A stretch of DNA of 64,000 bases from JBAXQQ01 sp037131695 (GCA_964638715.1 CAZWZF010000011.1:1-64000), one strand, 5' to 3'. Counted from the first letter of the stretch, positions 1 to 9,187 are shown. Notes: generated by a model from the letters alone, not told the origin. A program made the numbers and translations.

Positions 1-319
1 TACGGGCCACTGTAAGGTCTCTAAGGGCATTATTGGGGAAACCTATTGAATCGTAAACGTGGCCAAACACCTGATGGAACCCGGTTATGCGCCAATTTGA
101 AAGTATGGCTTTTAAATCTGATTTAACAGTTGGAAATAAAGAAAGCTGTGATTCAAACTTTAAGTTTTCACATTCAAGTTTAGCTTTCTGGTGTAGTGCT
201 TCAATTTCTTCAGGATTTATAGCACAGCCAATATGTTTAATGAGAACAACTTTACCATTTGTTTTTTTTACGATTTGAAAACAAGTGGAGTTCCTTGATT
301 TTATCTTACGAACATACAT
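1..319 (-). mobile_element. IS1634-like transposase, 5' part only (runs off the window)
   Basis: On the minus strand an open frame starts at the ATG at 319 and stays open to base 1. It reads MYVRKIKSRNSTCFQIVKKT and continues with GKVVLIKHIGCA and an acidic and basic helix. This N-terminal pattern (VRK...Q.V.K..GK...I.HIG.A) is what I know from IS1634/IS4-type transposases. The catalytic DDE part would lie beyond the window. The plus-strand frame at 87-278 is its antisense shadow. I could not identify a terminal inverted repeat upstream of the start, so the element boundary is open. The family call is from memory of the N-terminal motif only. Confidence 0.6.
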
Positions 320-514
320 AATGGGATAATATTAACAGTTTCAGTGCCCCAAAATCAAACGAAAAAAAGTATATTTGAGAGTAAATTTTTTGAAAATATG
401 TGTTTTTTTAATATTTTTGCGAAACTCAGGAATTATGTAATATTATGGATGAGTTGCTAAGGATCCATATTTGTGGTAAAAATAATCTACCTGACGAATT
501 AAGGAAGGTTTATT

Positions 515-1279
515 ATGTTATCGATTGATTTAACCGGGAAAGTAGCTGTTGTCACTGGAGCAACCGGACAATTGGGACGTGTGATGGTGCATACGCTGGC
601 GGTATGCGGGGCAGACGTCATCGTTCACTATTTGCACAATGAAACGAAAGCTTGTGAATTGCGCGACGCTGTCATGGCACTTGGTCGGCGTTCGATGATT
701 GTGCAGGCAGATGTTGGCGATTTATCGTCTGTGCTGGCAATGCGCGATGCAATTGCAGCAGAAATAGGTTCGCCGGATATTATAGTGAATTGTGCGGTTA
801 GCCAATGTGGCTGGACCAGTGTATTGAAACAGCCATCAGAAGATTATGAAGGTCAATTTCGCAGCAGCGTATTGCATAATGTAAATATGGCAAAAGCATT
901 TGTCCCGGCGATGATAGAGCGTAAATGGGGTCGGGTAATAGGAATAAACACTGAATGTTCCATGCAAAACTTTCCCATGCAATCGGCGTATGTATCAGGA
1001 AAACGCGGTATGGACGGCGTATTGCGAGTATTGGCAAAGGAAGTGGGTGAAAACCAAATCACCGTGAACCAGGTGGCGCCGGGATGGACAATAAGCGACA
1101 GCGTACGTGCCAGTGGAACGGAAAGGCAGGAAGAATATGAAAAGAAGGTTCCTCTGAAGCGTCGCGGCACCGATCAGGAAATAGCCAACGTAGTAGCCTT
1201 CCTCGCGTCAGATCTCGCCAGTTTTATAACCGGAGCCTATATACCGGTCTGCGGCGGAAATGTGATGCCTGGGATATAA
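515..1279 (+). CDS. SDR-family NAD(P)-dependent oxidoreductase
   Basis: A 254-residue classical-length short-chain dehydrogenase/reductase, presumably cytosolic. Visible motifs are the nucleotide-binding TGATGQLG (residues 14-21, with the usual last Gly kept), NCA near 92 in place of NAG, and the catalytic YVSGK (Tyr159, Lys163). The catalytic Ser expected about 13 residues before the Tyr is a Thr (Thr146) with a Ser at 149, a small deviation. The C-terminal FITGAYIPVCGG matches the FITG.....DGG end of the family. An AAGGAAGG ribosome site precedes the ATG. The substrate cannot be read from the sequence; a 3-oxoacyl-ACP-reductase-like or polyol dehydrogenase role is equally possible. The gene stands alone and is followed by a terminator. 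Confidence 0.85.
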   Translation: MLSIDLTGKVAVVTGATGQLGRVMVHTLAVCGADVIVHYLHNETKACELRDAVMALGRRSMIVQADVGDLSSVLAMRDAIAAEIGSPDIIVNCAVSQCGWTSVLKQPSEDYEGQFRSSVLHNVNMAKAFVPAMIERKWGRVIGINTECSMQNFPMQSAYVSGKRGMDGVLRVLAKEVGENQITVNQVAPGWTISDSVRASGTERQEEYEKKVPLKRRGTDQEIANVVAFLASDLASFITGAYIPVCGGNVMPGI

Positions 1280-1300
1280 AATAATGGCAAATGGCAAATT

Positions 1301-1337
1301 AAAAAACATGTAAAATAAAATTTTGCATGTTTTTTTT
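1301..1337 (+). terminator. intrinsic terminator after the SDR gene
   Basis: AAAAAACATG (1301-1310) pairs with CATGTTTTTT (1326-1335) and is followed by a T run. It lies 22 bases after the SDR stop. The stem is AT-rich, so strength is uncertain. Confidence 0.55.
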
Positions 1338-1420
1338 AGTTTCATAATCATTTTATACATCTTGGACATGAAGGTATCAATAATTACTATTTTATTTTAC
1401 AGTATTTTAAAATTTTTAAA

Positions 1421-1449
1421 TTGACATATTGAAGATACCGTAGTAAAAT
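1421..1449 (+). promoter_or_regulatory. near-consensus sigma70-type promoter for the hydrolase-catalase operon
   Basis: TTGACA (1421-1426), 17-bp spacer, TAAAAT (1444-1449). The start codon of the first gene is at 1667, so the leader would be about 210 nt. The rest of 1280-1666 is AT-rich and carries no other feature I can support. Confidence 0.6.
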
Positions 1450-1666
1450 AAAAGTTACTTTATAAGTAATCATCGTTTTGTTATTAGGTGGAATACCATC
1501 ATAATTAAACAAATGATTTTTAAATTATTTATTAAGTATTCTGTACGTATTGATTGAATACAACTCAAGCGTTCGAAATGATAGAAATAATTTCCATCAT
1601 TCCAATAACGCGTAATTTGTGAGTCATATCGCATGGAAAAGTCGCGCTAAAAGGAAGTAGGAAATT

Positions 1667-2482
1667 ATGAAAAACGATGAGTTTATTAACGTTGCTCCCA
1701 ATGTCAACCTTCACGTTCGAGATTGGGGACAAGGTAAGACAATTGTATTCATTCCCGGATGGCCATTGAGTCACGAGATGTTTGAGTATCAATTCACTCA
1801 ATTGCCACAGCATGGTTACCGCTGTATAGGTATAACACAACGTGGCTTTGGTAAATCCTCTCAACCTTGGGATAATTATAATTATGATATCTTTGCAGAT
1901 GATATCAATAAAGTTATCGAAAACCTTGATCTTCATGATGTAACTCTGGCTGGACATTCAATGGGCGGTGCAGTAGCTCTTCATTACACCGCCCGTCAAA
2001 ACAGCAATAAAATATCCAAACTGGCTCTTTTCGGTGCTGCAGCACCAAGTTTTACCAAAAGAGCTGGCTTTCCACACGGTCTTGACCCCACAGATGTTGA
2101 TGCGCTTATTAATTTATGCAACTCAGACAGAGCTAAGCTTAATGCGGATTTTGGCAAAATATTTTTCCGCACCGAGAAGGCTGTCAGTCCAAAACTTGGC
2201 GAGTGGTTCCACAATATTGGAATGGAAGCATCTCCCCGTGCCACCGCAGCTTGTTTAGTTGCTCTTCGGGATGCTGATTTGCGTAACGATTTATCTAAAA
2301 TCAAGGTTCCTACTGTAATTTTTCACTCAATACAAGATAAAATTTGTCCTTTTGAACTCGCTGAAGCAATGGCTTCGGGAATCAAAGGGGCAAAGTTGAT
2401 TCGATTTGAAAATAGCGGACACGGCCTATTTTATGAAGAAAAAGATAAGTTTAATACTGAACTTATGAATTTTGTCGGTTAA
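1667..2482 (+). CDS. alpha/beta hydrolase (non-heme haloperoxidase/arylesterase-like)
   Basis: A 271-residue single-domain alpha/beta hydrolase. The oxyanion segment FIPGWPLSHEMF (about 28-39) is followed by RGFGKSSQPW, the nucleophile elbow GHSMGG with Ser98, an acid in SIQDKICP (Asp224) and SGHG with His252, giving a complete triad. The GWPLS and RGFGKS signatures are those of the so-called non-heme chloroperoxidases, which are mostly esterases or perhydrolases. AGGAAG lies upstream of the ATG. It is the first gene of a co-directional run with a cupin protein (gap 56) and a catalase (gap 47). This suggests a peroxide or oxidative-stress setting, where perhydrolase chemistry would fit. No signal peptide is seen. 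Confidence 0.85.
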   Translation: MKNDEFINVAPNVNLHVRDWGQGKTIVFIPGWPLSHEMFEYQFTQLPQHGYRCIGITQRGFGKSSQPWDNYNYDIFADDINKVIENLDLHDVTLAGHSMGGAVALHYTARQNSNKISKLALFGAAAPSFTKRAGFPHGLDPTDVDALINLCNSDRAKLNADFGKIFFRTEKAVSPKLGEWFHNIGMEASPRATAACLVALRDADLRNDLSKIKVPTVIFHSIQDKICPFELAEAMASGIKGAKLIRFENSGHGLFYEEKDKFNTELMNFVG

Positions 2483-2538
2483 AGACTATAGCTGATTATA
2501 TTCAATTTATATATCAGGTAGTTATTATGGAGGTTGGT

Positions 2539-3027
2539 ATGAAAAAAGGTTTAATTATAATATCAATTATCGGGATTACCTTAATTACATTTGGCATTAA
2601 ACCCCATGTTAAACCCCATGAAAATGTGATAGTTAAAAAAGGATTCGTGCAAAACATTGAGAAAGTCGCCATTAAAAATGATGACTTTCGTCGGGTGCTT
2701 TATACGTCAACACAATCACAATTAGTTTTGATGGCATTAAAACCCAATGAAGAGATCGGAATGGAATCCCATAAGTCAGACCAGTTTTTTCGTGTTGAAA
2801 AGGGGTCTGGTGAAGTGATAATCAATGGTGTTAAAACTTCGATTCAAGCTGGTTTCGCAGTAGTCGTTCCGGGTGGTGCTAAGCACAACATCATTAATAC
2901 CGGTAAAGATTCTATGAAGCTTTATACAATCTATTCACCTCCCAATCATCGTGATGGTGTTGTCCATCATACTCGCAAAGAAGCATTGGCTGACAATGAG
3001 CACTTTGACGGCAAAACTACTGAATAG
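2539..3027 (+). CDS. membrane-anchored or secreted cupin-domain protein
   Basis: 162 residues from the ATG at 2539. A TATGGAGGTTGGT ribosome site lies directly before it, so the in-frame ATG at 2527 lies inside the site and is rejected. Residues 1-22 (MKKGLIIISIIGITLITFGI) form a hydrophobic N-terminal anchor or signal without an obvious cleavage site. The rest is one cupin barrel: ALKPNEEIGMESHKSDQFF, then GSGEVIINGV and VVVPGGAKHNIINTG. His in ESHKSDQ and His in GGAKHNI are likely metal ligands. Similar cupins are usually cytosolic, so the added N-terminal segment is unusual. It sits between the hydrolase and the catalase in the same operon. Its substrate is unknown. Confidence 0.75.
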   Translation: MKKGLIIISIIGITLITFGIKPHVKPHENVIVKKGFVQNIEKVAIKNDDFRRVLYTSTQSQLVLMALKPNEEIGMESHKSDQFFRVEKGSGEVIINGVKTSIQAGFAVVVPGGAKHNIINTGKDSMKLYTIYSPPNHRDGVVHHTRKEALADNEHFDGKTTE

Positions 3028-3074
3028 AGAGAACAAACTGTATATACAGGTATTATATCTAAAGGAGATTGATA

Positions 3075-5189
3075 ATGGATAATAAAAAGAAGTCAAATAG
3101 TTCAGGGGAACGAAGGGAAGAAACAGACTCAGTTTCTTACAAAGATTCGCGACTATCTGCTGGTGGCGAGTTGCACCAATTTTCTGATGGAAAGCACCCG
3201 GCACTTACCACCAATCAAGGCGTTATAATTTCTGATAATCAAAACTCTCTCAAAGCTAATCCACATGGTCCTACACTACTGGAGGATTTCATCCTTCGCG
3301 AAAAAATTACCCATTTCGACCATGAACGAATTCCAGAACGCATTGTTCACGCACGAGGAACTGGTGCACATGGATTCTTTGAACTGACTGAATCGTTAAA
3401 ACAATACACCACAGCTAAAATACTTACTGAAGTAGGTGAGAAAACCCCGGTTTTTACTCGTATATCAACTGTCGCTGGCGGTTCCGGTTCAGTAGATACC
3501 CCTCGTGATATTCGTGGATTTGCTGTCAAGTTTTACACAAAAGAAGGAAATTGGGATCTGGTAGGAAACAATATTCCAGTTTTCTTCATTCAGGATGCTA
3601 TAAAATTCCCTGATCTTATTCATGCTGTTAAAATGGAACCCGACCGTGGTTATCCACAATCGGCCAGCGCACATGACACATTTTGGGATTTTATTTCACT
3701 TACTCCTGAAACCATGAATACTGTAATGTGGATTATGTCTGATCGCACGATACCGCGTTCACTTCGAATGATAGAAGGATTTGGAGTGCATAGTTTCCGA
3801 CTAATTAATAATGCTGGTGAATCAACTTTCGTAAAATTCCACTGGCGTCCAAAAATCGGTTTGCAGTCTACCATTTGGGATGAAACCATAAAAATTTCTG
3901 GTGCCGACCAGGACTATCACCGTCGCGATATGTTTGATGCCATAGCATCAGGTAAATTTCCCGAATGGGATTTCGCTGTCCAACTCTTCACACAGGAAGA
4001 AGCAGACAACTTCCCATTTGATCATTTAGACCCGACGAAGTTGATTCCAGAAGAATTAGTACCATTAAGAGTAATCGGCCGCATGGTGTTGAACCGTTGG
4101 CCAGATAATTTTTTTGCGGAAACTGAACAGGTTGCTTACTGTCCTTCTCATATCGTGCCAGGTATCGATTTTTCAAATGATCCATTATTGCAGGGACGTC
4201 TGCATTCTTATCATGACACGCAACTGTCGCGTTTGGGTTCACCAAATTTCCATCAGATTCCAATTAACGCACCCAAATGTCCATTTTCCAACCAACAACG
4301 CGACGGTCACATGCAGATGGGTCAACAGGCAGGTCGTGTTGCGTATGATCCTAACTCTTTGTCAGATAATTCACCACGTGAAACCCCGGCAATGAGTTTT
4401 CATAGTGCTGCAATAACTGAAAATGGCGAGAAAAGCCGTATTCGCCCAGAAAGTTTCGCTGACCATTACAGTCAGGCGCGACAGTTCTACCTGAGTCAAA
4501 CCACCTATGAACAAGCACATATTGCTTCTGCGCTGGTGTTTGAACTTTCAAAAGTTGAACACTTGCATATACGTAAGGCGATGGTTGGCCATTTGTTGCT
4601 TGTCGATAAAGACCTTGCCAGACGTGTTGCTGCTGGTCTTGCAATAGATGAAATGCCCAATACTCCGGTAATTACTGTGCCTGTACAGGAGATGGATAGA
4701 TCTCCCGCATTACAGATTATCGGTAAGATGAAAGATACGCTTTCAGGACGAGTCGTCGGCATCCTTATTAATGATGGTTCAGATGGTAATGTAATCAAAA
4801 AGATTTCAAAAGCCGTTACCGATGCGGGAGCAACTGTTAAAATCATTGCCCCTAAAATAGGTGGTGTAAAACTTGTTGATGGCACTATGTTTGCAGTTGA
4901 TGGCCAACTGGCTGGTTCACCATCTGTACTATTCGACGCAGTAGCGATAGTTCTTTCTAATGAAGGTGAAATAGCATTATCAACAGAGAGTGCCGCAATT
5001 GATTTTGTACGAGATGCTTTCATACATCTGAAGGCAATCGCTGCTGATAAAGGTGGTCAGGAACTTTTAAAAATTGCGAATGTAAAATCCGATAAAGGTA
5101 TCATGGATACCAATAAAGTTAAAGAATTTATTGCTGCTGCAAAAACGCGGCAATGGGATAGAGAAAAGTCTGTTCGAACGTTGGCATAA
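3075..5189 (+). CDS. katE: large-subunit (clade 2) heme catalase with C-terminal DJ-1/PfpI-like domain
   Basis: 704 residues from the ATG at 3075 (AAGGAG 7 bases upstream; the TTG at 3069 is too close to it). It dismutates hydrogen peroxide to water and oxygen. The core shows RIPERIVHARGTGAHG with the active-site His92, NNIPVFFIQDAIKFPDLIHA with the distal Asn region, and the heme-ligand segment RLHSYHDTQLSR containing the proximal Tyr. The extra ~150-residue C-terminal domain beginning near GRVVGILINDGSDG is the flavodoxin/class-I-amidotransferase-like domain of HPII-type catalases, consistent with more than 700 residues. It is the third gene of the stress operon and is followed 54 bases later by a small conserved gene. 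Clear family call. Confidence 0.96.
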   Translation: MDNKKKSNSSGERREETDSVSYKDSRLSAGGELHQFSDGKHPALTTNQGVIISDNQNSLKANPHGPTLLEDFILREKITHFDHERIPERIVHARGTGAHGFFELTESLKQYTTAKILTEVGEKTPVFTRISTVAGGSGSVDTPRDIRGFAVKFYTKEGNWDLVGNNIPVFFIQDAIKFPDLIHAVKMEPDRGYPQSASAHDTFWDFISLTPETMNTVMWIMSDRTIPRSLRMIEGFGVHSFRLINNAGESTFVKFHWRPKIGLQSTIWDETIKISGADQDYHRRDMFDAIASGKFPEWDFAVQLFTQEEADNFPFDHLDPTKLIPEELVPLRVIGRMVLNRWPDNFFAETEQVAYCPSHIVPGIDFSNDPLLQGRLHSYHDTQLSRLGSPNFHQIPINAPKCPFSNQQRDGHMQMGQQAGRVAYDPNSLSDNSPRETPAMSFHSAAITENGEKSRIRPESFADHYSQARQFYLSQTTYEQAHIASALVFELSKVEHLHIRKAMVGHLLLVDKDLARRVAAGLAIDEMPNTPVITVPVQEMDRSPALQIIGKMKDTLSGRVVGILINDGSDGNVIKKISKAVTDAGATVKIIAPKIGGVKLVDGTMFAVDGQLAGSPSVLFDAVAIVLSNEGEIALSTESAAIDFVRDAFIHLKAIAADKGGQELLKIANVKSDKGIMDTNKVKEFIAAAKTRQWDREKSVRTLA

Positions 5190-5243
5190 CCACCAATTCA
5201 ATAGAACTGGTCCAACGATTCATGTAAAATAAGGAGAAATATT

Positions 5244-5618
5244 ATGAAAAAACAAGCAGGATTGTGGGTTGACCACAGAAAAGCTGTTATTGTGTTTATT
5301 ACCAATAAGACCGAAGAGTTAAAGGTAATTACATCTGATGTTGAAAATAACAGCGGAGTAAACTCGGAAAAAGATACTGTAGATGATATGCGCGATCGTC
5401 AATATGAAAACCATCTCAATAACTATTTCGATAAAATAATTGACGCTATTCGTGATGCAGAATCTTTTCTGATTTTTGGTCCCGGCGAGGCAAAAGGCGA
5501 GTTGGAAAAACGTATTGAGCTTGAAGGACTTGCTGAACGCATAATCGCCATCGAAACTAATGACAAGATGACTGATAATCAAATTATTGCAAAAGTTCGA
5601 GAACGATTTTTAGTTTAG
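5244..5618 (+). CDS. conserved small protein of unknown function, catalase-linked
   Basis: A 124-residue soluble protein preceded by AAGGAG. It begins KKQAGLWVDHRKAVIVFI and ends with a segment SFLIFGPGEAKGELEKRIE. I recognise this layout (a GLWIDHRKA start and an LIFGPGEAK-type motif) from a family usually annotated as hypothetical and vaguely resembling the middle/C-terminal domains of eRF1/Pelota-like proteins. I do not know a proven function. An internal charged linker with DDMRDRQYENH precedes a helical C-terminal half. It is the last gene of the hydrolase-cupin-catalase operon, so a stress-linked role is an inference from position only. Confidence 0.65.
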   Translation: MKKQAGLWVDHRKAVIVFITNKTEELKVITSDVENNSGVNSEKDTVDDMRDRQYENHLNNYFDKIIDAIRDAESFLIFGPGEAKGELEKRIELEGLAERIIAIETNDKMTDNQIIAKVRERFLV

Positions 5619-5647
5619 ACAAGATGAATTATTGATATAATCTAAAT

Positions 5648-5760
5648 AATAACAGGACATTTGCTTTTAAAGAGAAATCAGCTTAAAAATGGTCGCTTCG
5701 ACAGACTCAGCGACCGGTCACTGAGCCTGTCAAAGTGACATTAAGCGAAAGTCCTGTAAT
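5648..5760. repeat. MITE-like palindromic element with a nested REP hairpin
   Basis: The outer arms are ACAGGACATTTGCTT (from 5652) and TTAAGCGAAAGTCCTGT (5741-5757), which pair with few mismatches. Between them sits a second inverted repeat, 5691-5739, with arms of the CTTCGACA..CTCAG / CTGAG..TGTC type. The right arm ATTAAGCGAAAGTCCT recurs exactly at 62086-62101. No ORF is present. The element lies between the stress operon and korA. Confidence 0.6.
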
Positions 5761-5861
5761 AAAAAAAGTTTAGAAAGTGATGAAATTTAAAAATTCCTAA
5801 AAATACGAGAATAAAATTCGTATTAAAAAGTTATGACCATATCATTTAGGGGGAACAGGCT

Positions 5862-7556
5862 TTGTTTGACAAAGAAATCACCATTGTCCTTTCCGGAGAA
5901 GCAGGTCAGGGATTAAACACCATTGAATCACTCCTGATGAAGCTGCTGACAAAGAGTGGGAAACACGCGTTTCTTTCCAAAGAGTTTATGTCGCGAGTTC
6001 GGGGAGGAAATAACACCACTGAAATACGAATATCTTCTGATAGCATTTATGCATTTGTAGATAAAATAGATTTGCTAATAGTTCTTGGTCAGAATGGGAT
6101 AATTCGTATGGAAAAACGTCTGACTGCAGATACTATCATTATTGGTGAAATAGCAAATATCCCACAAAAATATGCTGAAATGGGTTGTCGGATTATCCCT
6201 GTTGACTTTAATGCCATTCTTGGCGATCTTACCGTGGGCATTTTCCTGAATAACTATATTTTTGGCATGCTGACTGGACTATTATCCTGTGATATAGAAA
6301 TAGCTCAATCGCTGATTCGGAACCATTTTTTAGCGAAAGGTGAAGAAATTATCGCTAAAAACTTGACGGCTTTTCAGCGCGGTGTTGATTTCTTGGGTGG
6401 GATGGCTATACCAATTTCCATAAAAACAGATACAGCAGTAACCACTAAAATCACGCTATCCGGTACAGAAGCTATTAGTATTGGCGCTATCGCCGGCGGG
6501 TGTAATTTTATCGCCGCATACCCTATGTCCCCCAGCACCGGAGTTCTTGTGAATCTCGCCAAATGGTCCAGCGAATACGGGATAGCGGTAGAGCAGGCAG
6601 AAGATGAAATATCAGCAATTAATATGATGCTGGGAGCATGGTATGCGGGTGCTCGGGCCATGGTTACTACTTCTGGCGGCGGCTTTGCTTTGATGACCGA
6701 AGGAATGAGCCTCGCCGGCTGTATAGAATCACCTGCAGTCATTCATTTGGCACAACGACCAGGACCCGCCACCGGGTTGCCGACCCGTACAGAACAAGGT
6801 GATTTAAACCTTGCTTTGTATGCCGGGCATGGTGATTTTCCTCGAATTATCTATACCCCTGGCAATATTGAAGATGCCATAATGCTGTCCAGTAAGGCCT
6901 TTGAAATGGCTGACCAATACCAGGTTCCAGTCATACTTTTGACTGACCAGTATTTTCTGGATAGCATCGGTATGACTGACAAGATTAATTTTACCGAATC
7001 AACTGCTGCCAACCATATCATCGAAACAACCCCAGATTATAATCGATATGACATGACACCATCCGGAATTTCTCCTCGGGGAATTCCCGGATGTGGGGAA
7101 GGACTGGTTTGTGTTGACAGCGATGAACATACGGAAAATGGAAGAATTACCGAAGATTTTGATGTTAGAACTGACATGGTAGACAAACGAATGCGAAAAT
7201 TGACTGAATACGTTGATGTCGAACCGGAATTAATCGGGAATAAAGATTATTCGATATTAATTATCGGATGGGGTTCAACATTTGGTGCTATTTGCGAAGC
7301 CTTGAAACGCATGAATCGTGACGATATTGCCTTCGCATATTTCAAACAGGTCTATCCAATACCAAAAATCACCCGGCAATTGATGTCACAGGCAAAGATA
7401 ATTATTTCGGTCGAAAACAATGCAACCGGTCAGTTTGCAAACTTATTAAAAATGGAAACACTGATTGATATACCAAAGAAAATATTAAAATATAATGGAA
7501 TGCCTTTCTCGGTTGAGGAGTTGATAAATAAAATTACAGGAGCAATATCAATATGA
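5862..7556 (+). CDS. korA: 2-oxoacid:ferredoxin oxidoreductase, fused gamma-alpha subunit
   Basis: 564 residues from a TTG codon preceded by AGGGGG. It is the catalytic partner of korB in CoA-dependent oxidative decarboxylation of a 2-oxoacid with ferredoxin as acceptor. Residues about 1-170 are the gamma domain (GEAGQGLNTIES, then FMSRVRGGNNTTEIRIS). From about 195 on, the alpha/pyrimidine domain shows GTEAISIGAIAGGCNFIAAYPMSP and VEQAEDEISAINMMLGAWYAGA, with TTSGGGFALMTEG. This gamma-alpha fusion is the usual form of 2-oxoglutarate-type (KorA) and related enzymes. The exact oxoacid (2-oxoglutarate versus branched-chain or pyruvate) is not certain. The stop overlaps the korB start by ATGA, indicating translational coupling. 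Confidence 0.92.
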   Translation: MFDKEITIVLSGEAGQGLNTIESLLMKLLTKSGKHAFLSKEFMSRVRGGNNTTEIRISSDSIYAFVDKIDLLIVLGQNGIIRMEKRLTADTIIIGEIANIPQKYAEMGCRIIPVDFNAILGDLTVGIFLNNYIFGMLTGLLSCDIEIAQSLIRNHFLAKGEEIIAKNLTAFQRGVDFLGGMAIPISIKTDTAVTTKITLSGTEAISIGAIAGGCNFIAAYPMSPSTGVLVNLAKWSSEYGIAVEQAEDEISAINMMLGAWYAGARAMVTTSGGGFALMTEGMSLAGCIESPAVIHLAQRPGPATGLPTRTEQGDLNLALYAGHGDFPRIIYTPGNIEDAIMLSSKAFEMADQYQVPVILLTDQYFLDSIGMTDKINFTESTAANHIIETTPDYNRYDMTPSGISPRGIPGCGEGLVCVDSDEHTENGRITEDFDVRTDMVDKRMRKLTEYVDVEPELIGNKDYSILIIGWGSTFGAICEALKRMNRDDIAFAYFKQVYPIPKITRQLMSQAKIIISVENNATGQFANLLKMETLIDIPKKILKYNGMPFSVEELINKITGAISI

Positions 7557-8410
7557 AAACTCGATTCGACTACGCTGAAATACATGATACAGCCTGGTGT
7601 CCCGGGTGCGGCAATATGCTGCTGTTGAAGATTCTAAGGGAAGCTCTCGAAGAACTGCAACTGGAACCGACAAAGGTTGTCATTGCTTCCGGCATCGGAC
7701 AGGCAGCAAAAATGCCGCAATATTTGAAACTTAATTTTTTCAACGGACTGCATGGTCGTGCGCTGCCAGCGGCAACAGCTATTAAAATGGTGAATCCAGA
7801 ACTGACAGTAATCGCCGAAGGTGGCGATGGCGATATGTATGGCGAGGGTGGAAATCACTTTTTACACGCAGTTCGGCGAAATCCCAATATCACGCATTTA
7901 GTCCACAATAATATGGTGTATGGCCTTACACAGGGACAAGCCTCTCCTACCAGCAGGAAAGGGTTTGTAACGCCAATTCAAACTGCCGGCGTCATCAATG
8001 AACCGTTGAATCCTCTTACCCTGGCAATCGCACTCGGGGCAACCTTTGTTGCGCGTGCTTTTGTTGGAAAACAGGACGAAACCAGGGAAGTTATAAAACA
8101 AGCAATCCAGCATCATGGTTATGCGCTTATTGATATATTCGATCCTTGTGTGTCATTCAATAAACTAAATACATTTAAATGGTATACCGAAAATACCTAT
8201 GTAATAGATTCATCCTACGATCCCGCAGATAAAATGAATGCGTATAAAAAAGCATCAGAAGAAAGCCCATTTCCTCTCGGAATTCTTTACAAATCCGATA
8301 CAGGACCAACATTTGAAGAACAACTGGCTGTTTATGAAACCGATAAAACCTCATTGTATCGCCGACAACGAAACAGTGACGTCTTAAACAAATTGATAAA
8401 CACATTTTAA
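7553..8410 (+). CDS. korB: 2-oxoacid:ferredoxin oxidoreductase, beta (TPP) subunit
   Basis: 285 residues; the start overlaps the korA stop (ATGA). It binds thiamine diphosphate and a [4Fe-4S] cluster. WCPGCGN supplies Cys16 and Cys19, and a later Cys in IFDPCVSFN is the likely further cluster ligand. The TPP/Mg segment is GGDGDMYGEGGNHFLHAVRRN, followed by HLVHNNMVYGLTQGQ, typical of KorB. The length is normal for the family. Together with korA it forms a complete two-gene enzyme; no separate delta (ferredoxin-like) gene is nearby. A 15-bp perfect hairpin follows at 8444-8483. Confidence 0.93.
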   Translation: MKTRFDYAEIHDTAWCPGCGNMLLLKILREALEELQLEPTKVVIASGIGQAAKMPQYLKLNFFNGLHGRALPAATAIKMVNPELTVIAEGGDGDMYGEGGNHFLHAVRRNPNITHLVHNNMVYGLTQGQASPTSRKGFVTPIQTAGVINEPLNPLTLAIALGATFVARAFVGKQDETREVIKQAIQHHGYALIDIFDPCVSFNKLNTFKWYTENTYVIDSSYDPADKMNAYKKASEESPFPLGILYKSDTGPTFEEQLAVYETDKTSLYRRQRNSDVLNKLINTF

Positions 8411-8443
8411 ATAGCAGAATTTTCACTTTTACATAATAAAACA

Positions 8444-8483
8444 CTTCGACATACTCAGCAACCTGTTACTGAGTATGTCGAAG
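8444..8483. repeat. perfect 15-bp inverted repeat (REP family 1), probable bidirectional terminator
   Basis: CTTCGACATACTCAG (8444-8458) and CTGAGTATGTCGAAG (8469-8483) are exact reverse complements. It lies between the convergent korB and the minus-strand membrane gene. Related palindromes occur at 5691-5739 and 28888-28948. Confidence 0.75.
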
Positions 8484-8524
8484 CGGGTTAAAGATGGAAT
8501 TCTGTAGATATAAGATATTCCAGA

Positions 8525-9187
8525 TCATTTTTTCACAATAATGTTGTATAGATAAATAACAGGTTTAGTAGTTATATATTTTATCATTTCTACAATGCGT
8601 TTAAAATGCAACTCTGCCTCGATTTTTTTGTGTTTCCAATTAAGAACAATATCATAATTATTCATAATTTTCTCGTTCAGATTTACTTTTACTATAAAAT
8701 TTTCAAATAACCTGGTTAATGAAATATCATATTTAACGAATAAATCGATATTAGTATACCGTAAAATAAATCTAAATAAGCCTGCCTGGATAATTATTCC
8801 AGGATGTGATGAATGCAATCCCCATTTTAGTGAATGCAATTGATTATTTTCATATTTATAACCGCGCAGAAGAATGTATGAAATTTCTTCAACCGGAATA
8901 ATAACACTCCATTTTTTAAATATGCCTAATATCAAGAAGTTATTATATTTATATACTGTTGATACTAAATACTCATCCCAAAATGCCCAAATACTCCATA
9001 AAATGATTATGATAAATGACCATAAAAAATTATGTACAATATGTATAAAGAAAAACAATATTGCAGTAATTAAAACTACAAACCCAAAATATTCAAAGAA
9101 CTTTAAGAATTCATCGAATTCATTGTATTCAAATATAATCTCAGCATCCGGATACAAATCAGCAACTGATTTATGAACAACTTTCAT
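8525..9187 (-). CDS. hypothetical membrane protein with two transmembrane segments
   Basis: A 220-residue protein that I do not recognise. After about 28 soluble residues there are two adjacent hydrophobic helices (YFGFVVLITAILFFFIHIVH and FLWSFIIIILWSIWAF, residues about 33-70). A soluble domain rich in beta-like alternation then follows, with VEEISYILLRGYKY and a basic C-terminus. The two-helix hairpin followed by a strand-rich domain resembles membrane-tethered PH-like proteins, but this is only a shape comparison. It is AT-rich compared with korAB and stands alone, convergent to korB. No ribosome site stronger than weak purines was found. Confidence 0.6.
   Translation of the reverse strand: MKVVHKSVADLYPDAEIIFEYNEFDEFLKFFEYFGFVVLITAILFFFIHIVHNFLWSFIIIILWSIWAFWDEYLVSTVYKYNNFLILGIFKKWSVIIPVEEISYILLRGYKYENNQLHSLKWGLHSSHPGIIIQAGLFRFILRYTNIDLFVKYDISLTRLFENFIVKVNLNEKIMNNYDIVLNWKHKKIEAELHFKRIVEMIKYITTKPVIYLYNIIVKK

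Noticed and set aside
1565..1957. 130-residue minus-strand ORF
   Set aside because: It overlaps the start of the hydrolase gene, has no ribosome site and an atypical composition.
2527..2538. upstream ATG for the cupin gene
   Set aside because: The region is the ribosome site (TATGGAGGTTGGT) for the ATG at 2539.
4505..5023. 172-residue minus-strand ORF inside the catalase gene
   Set aside because: It is the antisense shadow of the catalase C-terminal domain.
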